NCBI GenBank assembly: GCA_020721585.1
Contig: DYMK01000014.1
Span: 1-50,008, forward strand
DNA: 50,008 nt
From: Sulfuricurvum sp.
GTDB lineage: Bacteria > Campylobacterota > Campylobacteria > Campylobacterales > Sulfurimonadaceae
Direction: 5' to 3'
Both the position numbers and the translations under genes were made by a program. Below, piece by piece: positions 27,936 through 36,840 of this stretch. The first letter of the stretch is position 1, and each line of letters begins with the position of its first letter. Below the pieces are notes generated by a model. It saw nothing but the letters and a program-made list of their open reading frames with translations. It did no database searches and was not told where the DNA came from.

Positions 27936-29048
27936 ATGAAAATCGCACTTATTACTGGAATCACAGGACAAGATGGCTCGTATTTAGCCGAATTTTTGCT
28001 CAAAAAAGGGTACATTGTTCACGGAATCAAACGCCGAACGTCTTTGTTTAATACCGATCGTATCGACCATCTCTACCAAGATCCTCATGTCGATAATCGC
28101 AATTTATTCCTTCATTATGGGGATATGACCGACAGTATGAACCTTACTCGTATCATCCAAGAAGTCCAACCCGATGAAATTTACAATCTTGCAGCGATGA
28201 GTCACGTTGCGGTGAGTTTTGAAACACCTGAGTATGTCGCTAATGCGGATGGGACAGGAACATTGCGCATTTTAGAAGCGGTTAAATTATTGGGATTGAG
28301 TCAAAAAACTAAAATTTATCAAGCCTCTACCTCCGAATTGTATGGAAAAGTACAAGAGACTCCCCAATCCGAAACCACCCCTTTTTATCCCCGTTCCCCT
28401 TATGCTGTTGCCAAAATGTACGCTTACTGGATTACCGTCAACTACCGTGAAGCGTATGGGATGTTTGCGTGCAATGGTATTTTGTTTAATCATGAAAGCC
28501 CTGTACGCGGAGAGACGTTTGTAACCCGTAAAATTACCCGTGCCGCGTCTAAAATCGCCCTTGGTCTCCAAGAGAAACTCTATTTAGGGAATCTTTCAGC
28601 GAAACGGGACTGGGGTCATGCCAAGGATTATGTCAAAATGATGTGGATGATCCTCCAAGCACCAGAGCCTGAGGATTGGGTTATTGCCACAGGAACCACC
28701 ACTACGGTGCGGGATTTTGTCAAAATGGCGTTTGCGTACGCGGGCATTACGGTTGAATTTCGGGGTGAAGGGGTAGAAGAAAAAGGGTTTGTGGTTGCTT
28801 GCTCCAATCCAGAATACCACGTTGAACTTGGCAAAGAAGTCGTCGCGGTTGATCCACGCTATTTTCGCCCTACTGAAGTCGATTTATTGCTGGGCGATCC
28901 CACCAAAGCGGAACAAAAATTGGGGTGGGTACGAGAATACAAACTCCAAGAATTGGTAGATGATATGATGAAGAGTGACCTCAAACTAATGACCAAAGAT
29001 GTCTATCTTCACGAGGGTGGCTATAATACGATGAGTTATTTTGAGTAA
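27936..29048 (+). CDS. gmd: GDP-mannose 4,6-dehydratase
   Basis: Converts GDP-mannose to GDP-4-keto-6-deoxymannose, the precursor of GDP-fucose, GDP-rhamnose, GDP-perosamine and heptose-related sugars in surface glycans. The 370-residue SDR enzyme has the NADP-binding '[17 protein letters not shown]' at the N-terminus, '[11 protein letters not shown]', '[13 protein letters not shown]', the catalytic Thr/Ser-Glu in '[16 protein letters not shown]', and YxxxK in '[12 protein letters not shown]'. '[20 protein letters not shown]' follows. Length is typical. Codon use looks like the core genome, in contrast with the preceding AT-rich genes. The enzyme that would complete the sugar is not in the window. 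Confidence 0.96.
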   Translation: MKIALITGITGQDGSYLAEFLLKKGYIVHGIKRRTSLFNTDRIDHLYQDPHVDNRNLFLHYGDMTDSMNLTRIIQEVQPDEIYNLAAMSHVAVSFETPEYVANADGTGTLRILEAVKLLGLSQKTKIYQASTSELYGKVQETPQSETTPFYPRSPYAVAKMYAYWITVNYREAYGMFACNGILFNHESPVRGETFVTRKITRAASKIALGLQEKLYLGNLSAKRDWGHAKDYVKMMWMILQAPEPEDWVIATGTTTTVRDFVKMAFAYAGITVEFRGEGVEEKGFVVACSNPEYHVELGKEVVAVDPRYFRPTEVDLLLGDPTKAEQKLGWVREYKLQELVDDMMKSDLKLMTKDVYLHEGGYNTMSYFE

Positions 29049-29085
29049 TCAAGCATATAACGCTTGAATATACTACTTCAAGAAG
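29049..29085 (+). terminator. Weak hairpins after gmd
   Basis: TCAAGC (29049-29054) pairs with GCTTGA (29062-29067), and TACTTC-AA-GAAGTA follows at 29072-29085. Neither has a strong T-run, so intrinsic termination at the end of the capsule locus is only possible. Confidence 0.25.
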
Positions 29086-29112
29086 TAAAAAGCCAACACA
29101 GCGCAGATTCGA

Positions 29113-29118
29113 TACAAT
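29113..29118 (+). promoter_or_regulatory. -10 element of mog
   Basis: GATACAATTA contains TACAAT 26 bases before the mog start. TAGGAG at 29131-29136 is the ribosome site. Confidence 0.4.
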
Positions 29119-29143
29119 TAAGGCAACTATTAGGAGAATGACC

Positions 29144-29668
29144 ATGATTAAAATCGGAGTAATAACGGCATCGGATCGTGCCAGTGCGGGAATTTATGAG
29201 GATATTTCGGGTGTGGCGATTGCGGAGACGATGAAAGCGTATTTAACCTCAGCGCATGAAATTGTGTATCGTTGTATCCCTGATGTCCAAGATGTGATTG
29301 AAGATACGATGATTGAGCTGTGTGATGAAGAGGGGTGCTGTTTGGTGGTGACCACAGGGGGGACGGGTCCCGCATTACGCGATGTGACCCCTGAAGCCAC
29401 CGAAGCGGTATGTGAAAAAATGATGCCCGGATTTGGGGAGTTGATGCGATCGGTGAGTTTACAGTACGTCCCAACGGCAATTTTATCGCGACAAACGGCG
29501 GGGATTCGGGGCAAAAGTCTCATCATTAATCTCCCGGGAAAGCCCAAATCGATTCGGGAGTGTTTGGATGCGGTGTTTCCTGCGGTGCCGTATTGTATTG
29601 ATTTGATTGGGGGAGCGTATTTGGAATGTGATGAAACGGTTATCAAACCTTTTCGACCCAAAGCGTAG
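29144..29668 (+). CDS. mog: Molybdopterin adenylyltransferase Mog
   Basis: Adenylates molybdopterin before molybdate insertion in molybdenum cofactor synthesis. The 174-residue protein has 'KIGVITASDRASAGIYED', the MPT-binding 'VVTTGGTGPALRDVTPEA' and 'LPGKPKSIRECLDAVFPAVPYC' (two adjacent blocks, the second carrying the conserved Pro-Gly-x-Pro). ATG 29144 is chosen over 29138 because TAGGAG would be only one base from the latter. It is a single-gene unit between gmd and leuD. Confidence 0.93.
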   Translation: MIKIGVITASDRASAGIYEDISGVAIAETMKAYLTSAHEIVYRCIPDVQDVIEDTMIELCDEEGCCLVVTTGGTGPALRDVTPEATEAVCEKMMPGFGELMRSVSLQYVPTAILSRQTAGIRGKSLIINLPGKPKSIRECLDAVFPAVPYCIDLIGGAYLECDETVIKPFRPKA

Positions 29669-29704
29669 CGTGGGGAATTCAAACCGCTTTTAGTCGTTGT
29701 TAGC

Positions 29705-29710
29705 TATAAT
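29705..29710 (+). promoter_or_regulatory. -10 element of leuD-leuB
   Basis: TAGCTATAATCC holds TATAAT with a preceding GC, 37 bases before the leuD start; ATAGGA (29735-29740) is the ribosome site. Confidence 0.5.
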
Positions 29711-29747
29711 CCGCCTTTAGAAATTTACACGAATATAGGATACTTTG

Positions 29748-30254
29748 ATGCAAAAAATTGAAGGAAAAGTTTGGAATTTCGGTAAAGATATTGATACCGA
29801 TTTGATTATTGCTGCCCGTTATTTGAATACCTCCAACCCCCAAGAGTTGGCAAAACACGTGATGGAGGATGCCGATCCCACCTTTGTGACCAAAATGTCG
29901 GTGGGGGATATTATCGTAGCCGATGAAAATTTCGGATGCGGTTCTTCCCGTGAACACGCCCCCATCGCCCTCAAAGCTGCTGGTGTTGCGGCGATTATCG
30001 CCCCTACGTTTGCCCGTATTTTTTATCGCAATGCCTTTAATATGGGATTGCCTATTTTTGAACTTCCTGAAAGTATGGAAATTAAAGAGGGTGAATCGGT
30101 GAGTATCAATATGGCTGAGGGAACCATCACCAACACCACCAATGGAAAAGTCTATTCCTTTATCCCCATCCCCCCCTTTATGCAAGAGCTTATCGCCGCA
30201 GGGGGACTCATGAATTACGCCCAAAATGAAATTGCCGCAGGAGAGACAAAATAA
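29748..30254 (+). CDS. leuD: 3-isopropylmalate dehydratase small subunit LeuD
   Basis: Small subunit of the isomerase that converts 2- to 3-isopropylmalate in leucine synthesis. At 168 residues it is of the shorter, archaeal/HacB-like type. '[15 protein letters not shown]', '[20 protein letters not shown]' and '[20 protein letters not shown]' are the substrate-recognition and active-site blocks. ATG 29748 follows AGGA by eight bases. The stop overlaps the leuB start as TAATG, showing coupling. The large subunit gene leuC is not in the window. Confidence 0.96.
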   Translation: MQKIEGKVWNFGKDIDTDLIIAARYLNTSNPQELAKHVMEDADPTFVTKMSVGDIIVADENFGCGSSREHAPIALKAAGVAAIIAPTFARIFYRNAFNMGLPIFELPESMEIKEGESVSINMAEGTITNTTNGKVYSFIPIPPFMQELIAAGGLMNYAQNEIAAGETK

Positions 30255-31330
30255 TGAAAAAATACAATATTGCCCTGATTAAAGGGGATGGGATTGGCCC
30301 GGAGATTATCGATGAAGCGACCAAAGTACTTGATGCGGTTGGGGCGTGTGAGGGGATTGAATTTTCGTATCAAGAGGTGTTGATGGGGGGATGTGCCTAC
30401 GATGCGGTGGGTGATCCCTTGCCCCAAGAGACCATTGATGTCTCTTTAGCCAGTGATGCGGTACTTTTTGGTGCCATCGGTGGAGAAAAATGGGATACGC
30501 TCCCCAGAGAAAAACGCCCTGAGAGTGGATTGTTGCGCTTTCGTAAAGAGTTGGGGGTGTTTGCAAATCTTCGTCCTACCAATGTGTATGATGAGATGGT
30601 CAATGCAAGTTCGCTTAAACCTGAGATTGTCAAAGGGGTAGATTTGATGGTCGTGCGTGAACTCATCGGGGGGATCTATTTTGGTGAACCCAAAGGACGG
30701 GATGAAAATCGTGGCTGGAACACGATGGTCTATACCCGTCCTGAGATCGAGCGTATTGCCCATGTCGCCTTTAAAATCGCGATGGAACGCTCCAAAAAAG
30801 TGTGTTCGGTGGACAAAGCCAACGTGTTGGATGTGAGTCAATTGTGGCGTGAAGTGGTGATCGAAGTCTCCCAAGAGTATCCTGAAGTAGCATTGACCCA
30901 TATGTACGTGGACAATGCCGCAATGCAGCTCATTCGTGACCCCAAACAATTCGATGTCATTTTGACGGGGAATATTTTTGGGGACATCCTTAGCGATGAA
31001 GCCAGTATGCTCTCAGGTTCGATTGGATTGTTGCCTTCGGCTTCGGTAGGGGCAAAAATCGGCGTTTATGAGCCGATCCATGGTTCGGCTCCCGATATCG
31101 CAGGGATGGGGATTGCTAATCCCATCGCGACCGTTGCGAGTGCTTCGATGATGTTGCGCTATGCGTTGGGGGAAAATAGTGCAGCCGATCGTATCGATGC
31201 GGGGATCAAAGAGACGTTAGCGCAAGGATACCGTACCCGTGATATGGCAGCGTATGATGCCAAAGTGATCTGCACAACCTCACAAATGGGTTCTATGATT
31301 GCCCAAATGGCGGTGGAATGGAAAGCGTAA
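30254..31330 (+). CDS. leuB: 3-isopropylmalate dehydrogenase LeuB
   Basis: NAD-dependent oxidative decarboxylation of 3-isopropylmalate in leucine synthesis. The 358-residue protein has '[13 protein letters not shown]', '[11 protein letters not shown]', the catalytic region '[16 protein letters not shown]', Lys in '[15 protein letters not shown]', '[17 protein letters not shown]', and '[12 protein letters not shown]' with '[18 protein letters not shown]'. All expected residues are present and length is normal. It follows leuD as TAATG and is overlapped by a small downstream frame. Confidence 0.98.
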   Translation: MKKYNIALIKGDGIGPEIIDEATKVLDAVGACEGIEFSYQEVLMGGCAYDAVGDPLPQETIDVSLASDAVLFGAIGGEKWDTLPREKRPESGLLRFRKELGVFANLRPTNVYDEMVNASSLKPEIVKGVDLMVVRELIGGIYFGEPKGRDENRGWNTMVYTRPEIERIAHVAFKIAMERSKKVCSVDKANVLDVSQLWREVVIEVSQEYPEVALTHMYVDNAAMQLIRDPKQFDVILTGNIFGDILSDEASMLSGSIGLLPSASVGAKIGVYEPIHGSAPDIAGMGIANPIATVASASMMLRYALGENSAADRIDAGIKETLAQGYRTRDMAAYDAKVICTTSQMGSMIAQMAVEWKA

Positions 31331-31473
31331 CGTCCGAGGAGGTTTCGGCTTCTAGGGAAGATTCCCACCCTTGTGAGGGGACAAATGAGGCGATGAAAAC
31401 CCTCTTTATCCGGATGGAGACCGCTGAAGAACGGCTGGAATTTGAAGCATGGTTGGTGGATTTATGGAACTAA
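31318..31473 (+). CDS. Small hypothetical protein, 51 residues
   Basis: Frame from ATG 31318, within the end of leuB, to TAA 31471-31473, within the start of the next gene. It reads '[20 protein letters not shown]' first and ends '[10 protein letters not shown]'. The frame bridges exactly the gap between two coupled genes, and overlaps of 13 and 10 bases at its ends suit a translated operon member. A shorter start at 31393 ('[20 protein letters not shown]') would also preserve the acidic helical end. No family is recognised. Confidence 0.5.
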   Translation: MESVTSEEVSASREDSHPCEGTNEAMKTLFIRMETAEERLEFEAWLVDLWN

Positions 31474-31805
31474 GAGAACTGATTTTATCGACCTTGGCAG
31501 AACTGGAAGAAGAGGTGGTTCATACCTCCTCGATCGAAGAAGAAAAGGTGCTTGAACTACCGCAAGAGACCATAAATGCTATCCACGAAGAGGAAATTCT
31601 TTCCGAAACAACGGTGACTTCCAGAGGGGAAGAAGTCCTTTTTTTGGAGGGGATGAGAGAACGCCTTTTGGTCTTATGTGAGGGGTTGCAATCCCCTGAG
31701 GTGGTAAACCTCGAAGCGAAATTGGAGATAACCCTCCATTTTTTAACCTATCTTTTGGCTACGATTGAGCAGCGTCTTGGGTGTTATGAAAAAGGAATAG
31801 CGTGA
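31464..31805 (+). CDS. CiaD-like conserved Campylobacterota protein
   Basis: Acidic, helical protein of 113 residues starting at ATG 31464. The N-terminal '[17 protein letters not shown]' and the C-terminal 'RERLLVLCEGLQSPEVVNLE' followed by 'LEITLHFLTYLLATIEQRL' resemble the end of Campylobacter CiaD-like proteins, which in C. jejuni are encoded close to purU. The middle is low-complexity and Glu-rich. It overlaps purU by four bases (GTGA) and the small upstream frame by ten. In this probably free-living host a host-invasion role is unlikely; the ancestral role is unknown. Confidence 0.55.
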   Translation: MELRELILSTLAELEEEVVHTSSIEEEKVLELPQETINAIHEEEILSETTVTSRGEEVLFLEGMRERLLVLCEGLQSPEVVNLEAKLEITLHFLTYLLATIEQRLGCYEKGIA

Positions 31806-32641
31806 CGAAACAATACCGAATTTTGATTCAATGCAACGATGAAAAGGGGCTGGTCTATAAAGTCTCCAGTATCCTGTATCATCGAAATCTCAATATTTTA
31901 GCCAACAATGAGTTTGTTGATCGAACCCACACTAAATTTTTTATGCGCAGTGTGGTCAGCGGTGAAGCGAATCGAGAGTCGCTTAAAGCAGAACTCAAAG
32001 AGGTTTTGCCCCCGAATGCCTATTTGGAAATCATTGCCCCCCGAAAAAAACAGATTGTCTTAATGGTGACCAAAGAGTCCCATGCGTTGGGTGATCTGTT
32101 GATCCGTTACGAAGCGGGGGAGTTGGATGCGGTGATTGTGGGGGTGGTCTCCAATTACGATACCCTTAAACCTTTGGTGGAGAAATTTGGTATCCCTTTT
32201 TATACCGTTTCCCATGAGGGGTTAAGTCGCGAAGCGCATGAAGTGCGTGTGATGGAGTGTCTTGCGGGACTGGGGCGAATAGATTACATCGTTTTGGCCA
32301 AATATATGCGGATTTTGACCCCCGTCTTTGTGGAAGCGTACACCGATAAAATTATCAATATTCACCACTCTTTCCTCCCCGCTTTTATCGGTGCGAATCC
32401 GTATAAACAAGCCTACGAGCGTGGGGTAAAAATCATCGGAGCGACCGCCCATTTTGTCAATAATAATCTCGATGAGGGACCCATTATCGCCCAAAATGTG
32501 ATCCATATTGACCATGCGTACAGTTGGGAAGATATGCAACGCTCAGGACGGGATGTGGAAAAAATCGTCCTTTCACGGGCGTTAAAATTGGCGTTGGAAG
32601 ATCGTATTTTTATCCATGCTAACAAAACGGTTATTTTTTAA
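31802..32641 (+). CDS. purU: Formyltetrahydrofolate deformylase PurU
   Basis: Hydrolyses 10-formyl-tetrahydrofolate to formate and tetrahydrofolate, balancing one-carbon units. The 279-residue protein has an N-terminal ACT domain (about 5-80, 'ILIQCNDEKGLVYKVSSILY') and a C-terminal formyltransferase fold with the catalytic Asn and His in 'INIHHSFLPAFIGANPY' and the Asp in 'NNNLDEGPIIAQ'. The start is GTG 31802, four bases inside the previous gene. trmL follows after three bases. Confidence 0.96.
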   Translation: MTKQYRILIQCNDEKGLVYKVSSILYHRNLNILANNEFVDRTHTKFFMRSVVSGEANRESLKAELKEVLPPNAYLEIIAPRKKQIVLMVTKESHALGDLLIRYEAGELDAVIVGVVSNYDTLKPLVEKFGIPFYTVSHEGLSREAHEVRVMECLAGLGRIDYIVLAKYMRILTPVFVEAYTDKIINIHHSFLPAFIGANPYKQAYERGVKIIGATAHFVNNNLDEGPIIAQNVIHIDHAYSWEDMQRSGRDVEKIVLSRALKLALEDRIFIHANKTVIF

Positions 32642-32644
32642 GTC

Positions 32645-33115
32645 ATGGTTAACATTGTCTTAGTCACCCCCAAAATCCCCAACAATACCGGTGCCATCGG
32701 ACGGCTGTGTGTCAATACGGCCGCAACACTTCATCTGATCAAACCGTTGGGATTTGATATTGATGAAAAAGCGGTACGTCGCGCAGGATTGGATTATTGG
32801 CATAAGCTGGATCTCCACGTATGGGAAAACTTGGACGACTTTTTTGCCCATAATCCCCCAAGTGACCGTTGCTTTTTTGCCACCACCAAAACGACCAATC
32901 CCTATTTTGACCATACCTTTCAAGCGGGAGATTACCTCTTTTTTGGTTCCGAAACCGCAGGACTTCCCGCAGAACTTTTGGCATCCTTCCCCAAGCAGTG
33001 TATGACCATCCCCATGACCAAAGAGGGGCGAAGCCTCAATTTGGCCATTAGTACGGGGATTATCCTCTACGAAGCCATTCGACAAAATTTTTCAACCTAT
33101 CAAGAGGGGATGTAA
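32645..33115 (+). CDS. trmL: tRNA (cytidine/uridine(34)-2'-O)-methyltransferase TrmL
   Basis: SPOUT methyltransferase that modifies the ribose of wobble base 34 in certain leucine tRNAs. The 156-residue length fits TrmL. Knot-forming motifs are 'PKIPNNTGAIGRLC' (9-22), 'FFGSETAGLPAEL' and 'IPMTKEGRSLNLAISTGIILYE'. It follows purU after three bases and is followed after two by a tiny membrane protein gene. Confidence 0.94.
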   Translation: MVNIVLVTPKIPNNTGAIGRLCVNTAATLHLIKPLGFDIDEKAVRRAGLDYWHKLDLHVWENLDDFFAHNPPSDRCFFATTKTTNPYFDHTFQAGDYLFFGSETAGLPAELLASFPKQCMTIPMTKEGRSLNLAISTGIILYEAIRQNFSTYQEGM

Positions 33116-33117
33116 CT

Positions 33118-33243
33118 ATGCTGTTTCAAATTTTCGATAATCTCATGATCCTTTTGTTTGTCCTCTTCTTGATCTTTATTTTTCGAGGCTATCACCTCTC
33201 CAAGCGACAAGCGGATGAAGAAAATGAGGGTCATGAAGGGTAA
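33118..33243 (+). CDS. Tiny membrane protein, 41 residues
   Basis: Frame from ATG 33118 to TAA 33241-33243, two bases after trmL. Residues about 8-24 ('NLMILLFVLFLIFIFRGY') form one membrane helix, followed by a charged tail ending 'EENEGHEG'. GAGGGG ends about eight bases before the ATG and can serve as ribosome site. Codon use is ordinary for the region. Function is unknown; small single-helix proteins of this type often modulate larger membrane proteins. Confidence 0.6.
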   Translation: MLFQIFDNLMILLFVLFLIFIFRGYHLSKRQADEENEGHEG

Positions 33244-33280
33244 AAAGTGGCATTTTGTCATAGTTTTAGCTAAATTAGAC

Positions 33281-33286
33281 GATAAT
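33281..33286 (+). promoter_or_regulatory. -10 element of the S24 regulator gene
   Basis: GATAATAC lies 35 bases before the ATG at 33322; GGGAGA at 33309-33314 is the ribosome site. Confidence 0.4.
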
Positions 33287-33321
33287 ACCCCTCAAAATTA
33301 TTTTTTTGGGAGACCCACAGC

Positions 33322-33981
33322 ATGAAAAGTTTTTGTGACATCGTCGAAACCATCAAAGACATCGTGTCGGGGGAGTTTACCGATAAAAAAGTCTTTGACA
33401 AAGACATCGCGCAACTGCTCAATATCTCACAAATGAATTTTGCCACCATGAAAAAACGGAATAAACTCCCTTTTCATGAACTACTCGATTTTTGCGCGAA
33501 ACGCTCCATCGCCATCAATTGGCTTTTGTACAACCAATCCCCTGAAAGTTTGATCGAACCCACCAATCAGTTTTATAAAGTGCGCTATTTTGCTTCGTTG
33601 AGTGCTTCAGCGGGTGGCGGAGGTGAGGGGGAGGAGTTAGCATCCGAATCCTTGCGGATAGAAGCCCCTTTTGTTGCTGCGTTGGGGGGTGAAAAAGCGT
33701 TACGCTTTATTGAAGCGTTGCACGTTTCGGGGGATTCGATGGAGCCGTTACTGGGGTATAACGATCTGATTTTTATCAATCGTGCCAAAGTAAGCATCGG
33801 AAGAGGGGGGATTTTTGCCCTTCGTACGGCGGAAGGGTTATTGGTCAAACGTATCCAACCTCGAAAAGATGGAAGGTTGGAGATTATCTCCGATAACGAT
33901 GTCTATCCCTCTTTTAGTGTCGCACTCAATGACATTGAGATTCTTGGTCGGGTGGTGGGACGGTTTGGTGCGGTGGTGTAA
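33322..33981 (+). CDS. LexA/CI-like S24 peptidase transcription regulator
   Basis: Two-domain regulator of 219 residues. The N-terminal part (1 to about 75) is a helix-turn-helix domain of the Bro/CI kind ('KDIAQLLNISQMNFATMKKR'). The C-terminal S24 domain has the catalytic Ser139 in 'HVSGDSMEP' and Lys176 in 'LLVKRIQP'. A candidate self-cleavage Ala97-Gly98 lies in 'SLSASAGGGGEG'. Campylobacterota usually lack LexA, so such proteins may be stand-in stress regulators or domesticated phage repressors. No phage genes adjoin it, and its codon use matches its neighbours, which favours a chromosomal role. It is alone on its strand and converges with the aminopeptidase gene. Confidence 0.88.
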   Translation: MKSFCDIVETIKDIVSGEFTDKKVFDKDIAQLLNISQMNFATMKKRNKLPFHELLDFCAKRSIAINWLLYNQSPESLIEPTNQFYKVRYFASLSASAGGGGEGEELASESLRIEAPFVAALGGEKALRFIEALHVSGDSMEPLLGYNDLIFINRAKVSIGRGGIFALRTAEGLLVKRIQPRKDGRLEIISDNDVYPSFSVALNDIEILGRVVGRFGAVV

Positions 33982-34084
33982 TTCACCGACCATCTTCCCT
34001 CATTGGGAATACAGACTAACCCTGCCACTAAATTAGGCGAAGTAAAGCTAGAACCGTTATCCTATCCCGTAAGCTGGTCATACC

Positions 34085-35326
34085 TCAAAACTCCCCCACT
34101 CTTGCTAAAATTTGAGATAATCCATACGCATCCCTCACCCCCGCTACCTCACGAATTGAGTGCATCCCCAACGTAGGCACCCCCACATCGATGGTCTCCA
34201 TCCCCAAACGGGTTGCCATAATAGGACCAATAGTGGAACCGCATCCCATATCGGTACGGGTGACGAAGGTTTGGGTTGGAAGGTTCAACGCATTGGCACA
34301 CTGAATAAATTTCCCCATGGTCAGAGCATTGGTGGCGTAGCGTTGGTTGGCGTTGATTTTAATCGCCACTCCGCCATTGAGTAACGGAGCGTGTTGCGCA
34401 TCGTGTTTGGCGGTAAAATTGGGGTGAAGGGCGTGGGCATTATCGCATGAGACCATCAGCGATTGGGACATCACATGAGGGAAGTTTTCTCCCGTAATAC
34501 GGCGTAAAATCGTTTCGACAAAATTTCCCCCTGCCCCTACGTGCGAATCGCTTCCCACCTCTTCATGATCCAAACAGACCATCATCATCGGGGTTGTAGA
34601 GTGGCATAGTGCTTCCAATGCGACATAGCAGCTCAGGAGATTATCCAATCGTGCTGAGGCAATAAGCTCGTTATTAATCCCTAAAAATCCCCCTTTTTGG
34701 GTGTCATAGAAGCTTAGTTCATGGGCAAGGAGTTTTCCCTCTACTATTCCCGCTTCCTTCATAATCCACGATTCAAAGGTAAAATTTTCGCTAAATTCTC
34801 CCATGATGGGGACGATGTCGGTTTGGGCATTGATGGAGTGATTGCTGTTGGCTTCGCGGTCTAAATGGATCGCCAAGGAGGGGATAATGGCGATGGGGCG
34901 TTTAAGATCAATCACTTTTACCCCTAAAACTCCCTCATGGTCTTCGTAGACGATACGCCCCGCTACACTTAGCTCCCGATCAAACCATGGATTGAGTAAC
35001 ACCCCCCCATACACCTCGACCCCAAAACGGATCATTCCCGCACTCACAGTCAGGGGATTGGGTTTGAGGCGTAAAAGGGGGGAATCAGTATGCGCACCTA
35101 TGAGGGTATACCCTTTCTCTATGCTGGGAGGGTAGGTAAAGGCGATAAGGGAGGAATCATTACGCGTGACATAATAGCGTTTTCCCTCCTCCAATTGCCA
35201 CCTTGTTTTTTCTTCCAAAGGGACGAACCCATGGGACTCCAAAACCTTAACCATAGCACTCACCGCATGAAACGGGGTGGGTGATTCATTGATAAAATGG
35301 AGTAATTTTTCGTTAAACGTTTGCAT
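34085..35326 (-). CDS. apeB: M18-family aminopeptidase
   Basis: Zinc aminopeptidase of the aspartyl aminopeptidase type, removing N-terminal (often acidic) residues from peptides in the cytoplasm. The 413 residues include 'FINESPTPFHAVSAMV', the metal-binding 'LIGAHTDSPLLRLKPNP' (His and Asp), 'LDNLLSCYVALEAL', the catalytic/metal Glu pair in 'CLDHEEVGSDSHVGAGG', and late 'GCGSTIGPIMATRLGM' with the final metal His in 'VGVPTLGMHSIREVAG'. It is separated by only 29 bases from the DUF2130 gene upstream on the same strand. Confidence 0.93.
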   Translation of the reverse strand: MQTFNEKLLHFINESPTPFHAVSAMVKVLESHGFVPLEEKTRWQLEEGKRYYVTRNDSSLIAFTYPPSIEKGYTLIGAHTDSPLLRLKPNPLTVSAGMIRFGVEVYGGVLLNPWFDRELSVAGRIVYEDHEGVLGVKVIDLKRPIAIIPSLAIHLDREANSNHSINAQTDIVPIMGEFSENFTFESWIMKEAGIVEGKLLAHELSFYDTQKGGFLGINNELIASARLDNLLSCYVALEALCHSTTPMMMVCLDHEEVGSDSHVGAGGNFVETILRRITGENFPHVMSQSLMVSCDNAHALHPNFTAKHDAQHAPLLNGGVAIKINANQRYATNALTMGKFIQCANALNLPTQTFVTRTDMGCGSTIGPIMATRLGMETIDVGVPTLGMHSIREVAGVRDAYGLSQILARVGEF

Positions 35327-35355
35327 CTTCTAGCCCTTTTTTATACGTGTTTTTC

Positions 35356-36837
35356 CTATCCTTCATTCTCTTCGCCACTGTAGGGCAATTCCAACGCTTT
35401 GATACTGCCGATGGCATTTCCTGCTATCCCCCGAATCGATCCATACATTCCCGTGGTATTTTCGAGAACTTTCGTGATCTGTTTTTCACGTTGTTTCCAA
35501 ATCCGTTGCATTGCCCGTCGCTCAGAATCCAAATCCGCTTGCATCTGAGAAAACCCTTCGACGATCGCTTCGATCTGCATTTTAAACTCATTACTGGTCA
35601 AAAAGCTGTACAGCATGGTCATCTTGTCGGTTTTGTTCTCTTCGGAAAGCAACGCCCTTGCCATGCGTATGACGTTTTCACGCAAGACCATCGACAGCCC
35701 TTTGAACTCTTCAAAAGTACACACCCAAACCCCATCGAGTAATCCCATCCGACTCATATCTTTGGGCATCGTGCTAGTGACCAATACCCCGATGTCGACA
35801 CCACGGTCACGCATATCGGCTTTAAACTTTTCGATCCATGAGGGCTGAAAATCTTTGGTACGCTTACTCTCATAATAGATCGTTCCACAGTTTTGCATCT
35901 CGCGCGTATGCACTATCTGGATACAATCTCCCCCGCGCTGCCCTTTTTTGATCTCTTCGATAGCATCAAAGGGATACTGTGCCATGAGCCACTCTTCGAT
36001 GGCAAGCTCTTGCACCTCTCCTTGCATTTGCATACTTCCCTGCTCGGCTTTACGCTTCATCTCTTCGATCAGTTTCTTTTGATCTTCGAGCTGTTTGTCT
36101 TTTTCTTTGAGTTTGAGTTCGTTTTGCTCATCGACCAGTTTGTGAATTTTTTCTTTTTCCTCTTTGAGGCGTTCGGTCATTATCTGTTCGGCTTTGAGAT
36201 TGGCGGCTTGTTCTACTTCGTCTTTTTCCCGCTTCAGCCGTTCGATTTCTATCTTAGAGGCATTGAGCTCTTTGAGCTGTTCCGCCTTTTGTTCGAGTTC
36301 TTTGCGCATAAGTTCCAACTGATCGTTTTGTTCGATAGTGAATTGTTCTCGGAGCCGTTTTTCAGTCTTTTCACGTTCGATTTTTATAGATTCATTGAGC
36401 CGTTTTTGAAGTTCTGCTTCTACCTGTTCAGACATCTCTGCCTTTTCCCGTTTAAGCTGTTCAATTTCGGTTTTGGAGCGGTTTAGCTCTTTGACCTGTT
36501 CGGACTTTTCGGCTAACTCTTTTTGGAGCAACGCCATGGATTCGCTTTGTTCATCGAGAATCTGTTTTTTGAGGGCATCGGATAGTTTTTGGCGTTCGGC
36601 TTTGAGCTGAGTGGATACACCATCTCGGAGCTTTTCATCGAACTTTTCTTGCTGATCTTTGAACGCATCTTCTTTGGCTTTGAACTCATCCATAGCCGCT
36701 TTGTACTTTTTACGGTGTTCATCTACTTCGCTGTCAAACTTACTCTTCATCTGAGCTTCGAGCTGATGATAGAGGATTTCGTTTACGTCAATCTGTGTGC
36801 CGCATTTTGGACATTGAATGGTGGTTTGGTTAGACAT
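35356..36837 (-). CDS. DUF2130 coiled-coil protein with nuclease-like domain
   Basis: Protein of 493 residues. A zinc-ribbon-like start ('IQCPKCGTQIDVNEILYHQL') has one CxxC only. A long coiled coil of about 250 residues (30-285), rich in Glu, Lys and Gln, follows. The C-terminal domain (about 285-470) matches DUF2130: 'EEWLMAQYPFDAIEEIKKGQ', 'GDCIQIVH', 'CGTIYYESKRTKDFQPSWIEKFK' in two blocks and 'DIGVLVTSTMPKDM'. The Asp...Glu-x-Lys spacing fits a PD-(D/E)XK nuclease fold. The gene starts three bases after the SMC-like ATPase gene, so both are made together. The pair may act on DNA; the biological role is not established. Confidence 0.8.
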   Translation of the reverse strand: MSNQTTIQCPKCGTQIDVNEILYHQLEAQMKSKFDSEVDEHRKKYKAAMDEFKAKEDAFKDQQEKFDEKLRDGVSTQLKAERQKLSDALKKQILDEQSESMALLQKELAEKSEQVKELNRSKTEIEQLKREKAEMSEQVEAELQKRLNESIKIEREKTEKRLREQFTIEQNDQLELMRKELEQKAEQLKELNASKIEIERLKREKDEVEQAANLKAEQIMTERLKEEKEKIHKLVDEQNELKLKEKDKQLEDQKKLIEEMKRKAEQGSMQMQGEVQELAIEEWLMAQYPFDAIEEIKKGQRGGDCIQIVHTREMQNCGTIYYESKRTKDFQPSWIEKFKADMRDRGVDIGVLVTSTMPKDMSRMGLLDGVWVCTFEEFKGLSMVLRENVIRMARALLSEENKTDKMTMLYSFLTSNEFKMQIEAIVEGFSQMQADLDSERRAMQRIWKQREKQITKVLENTTGMYGSIRGIAGNAIGSIKALELPYSGEENEG

Positions 36838-36840
36838 CGT

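Noticed and set aside
33322-33981. Prophage repressor as evidence of a prophage
   Set aside because: No phage structural, integrase or lysis genes adjoin it and the flanking genes are housekeeping.
35893-36486. 197-codon plus-strand frame with Phe- and Leu-rich sequence
   Set aside because: It is the antisense of the Glu/Lys-rich coiled coil of the DUF2130 gene, which always yields Phe/Leu-rich shadows that mimic membrane proteins.
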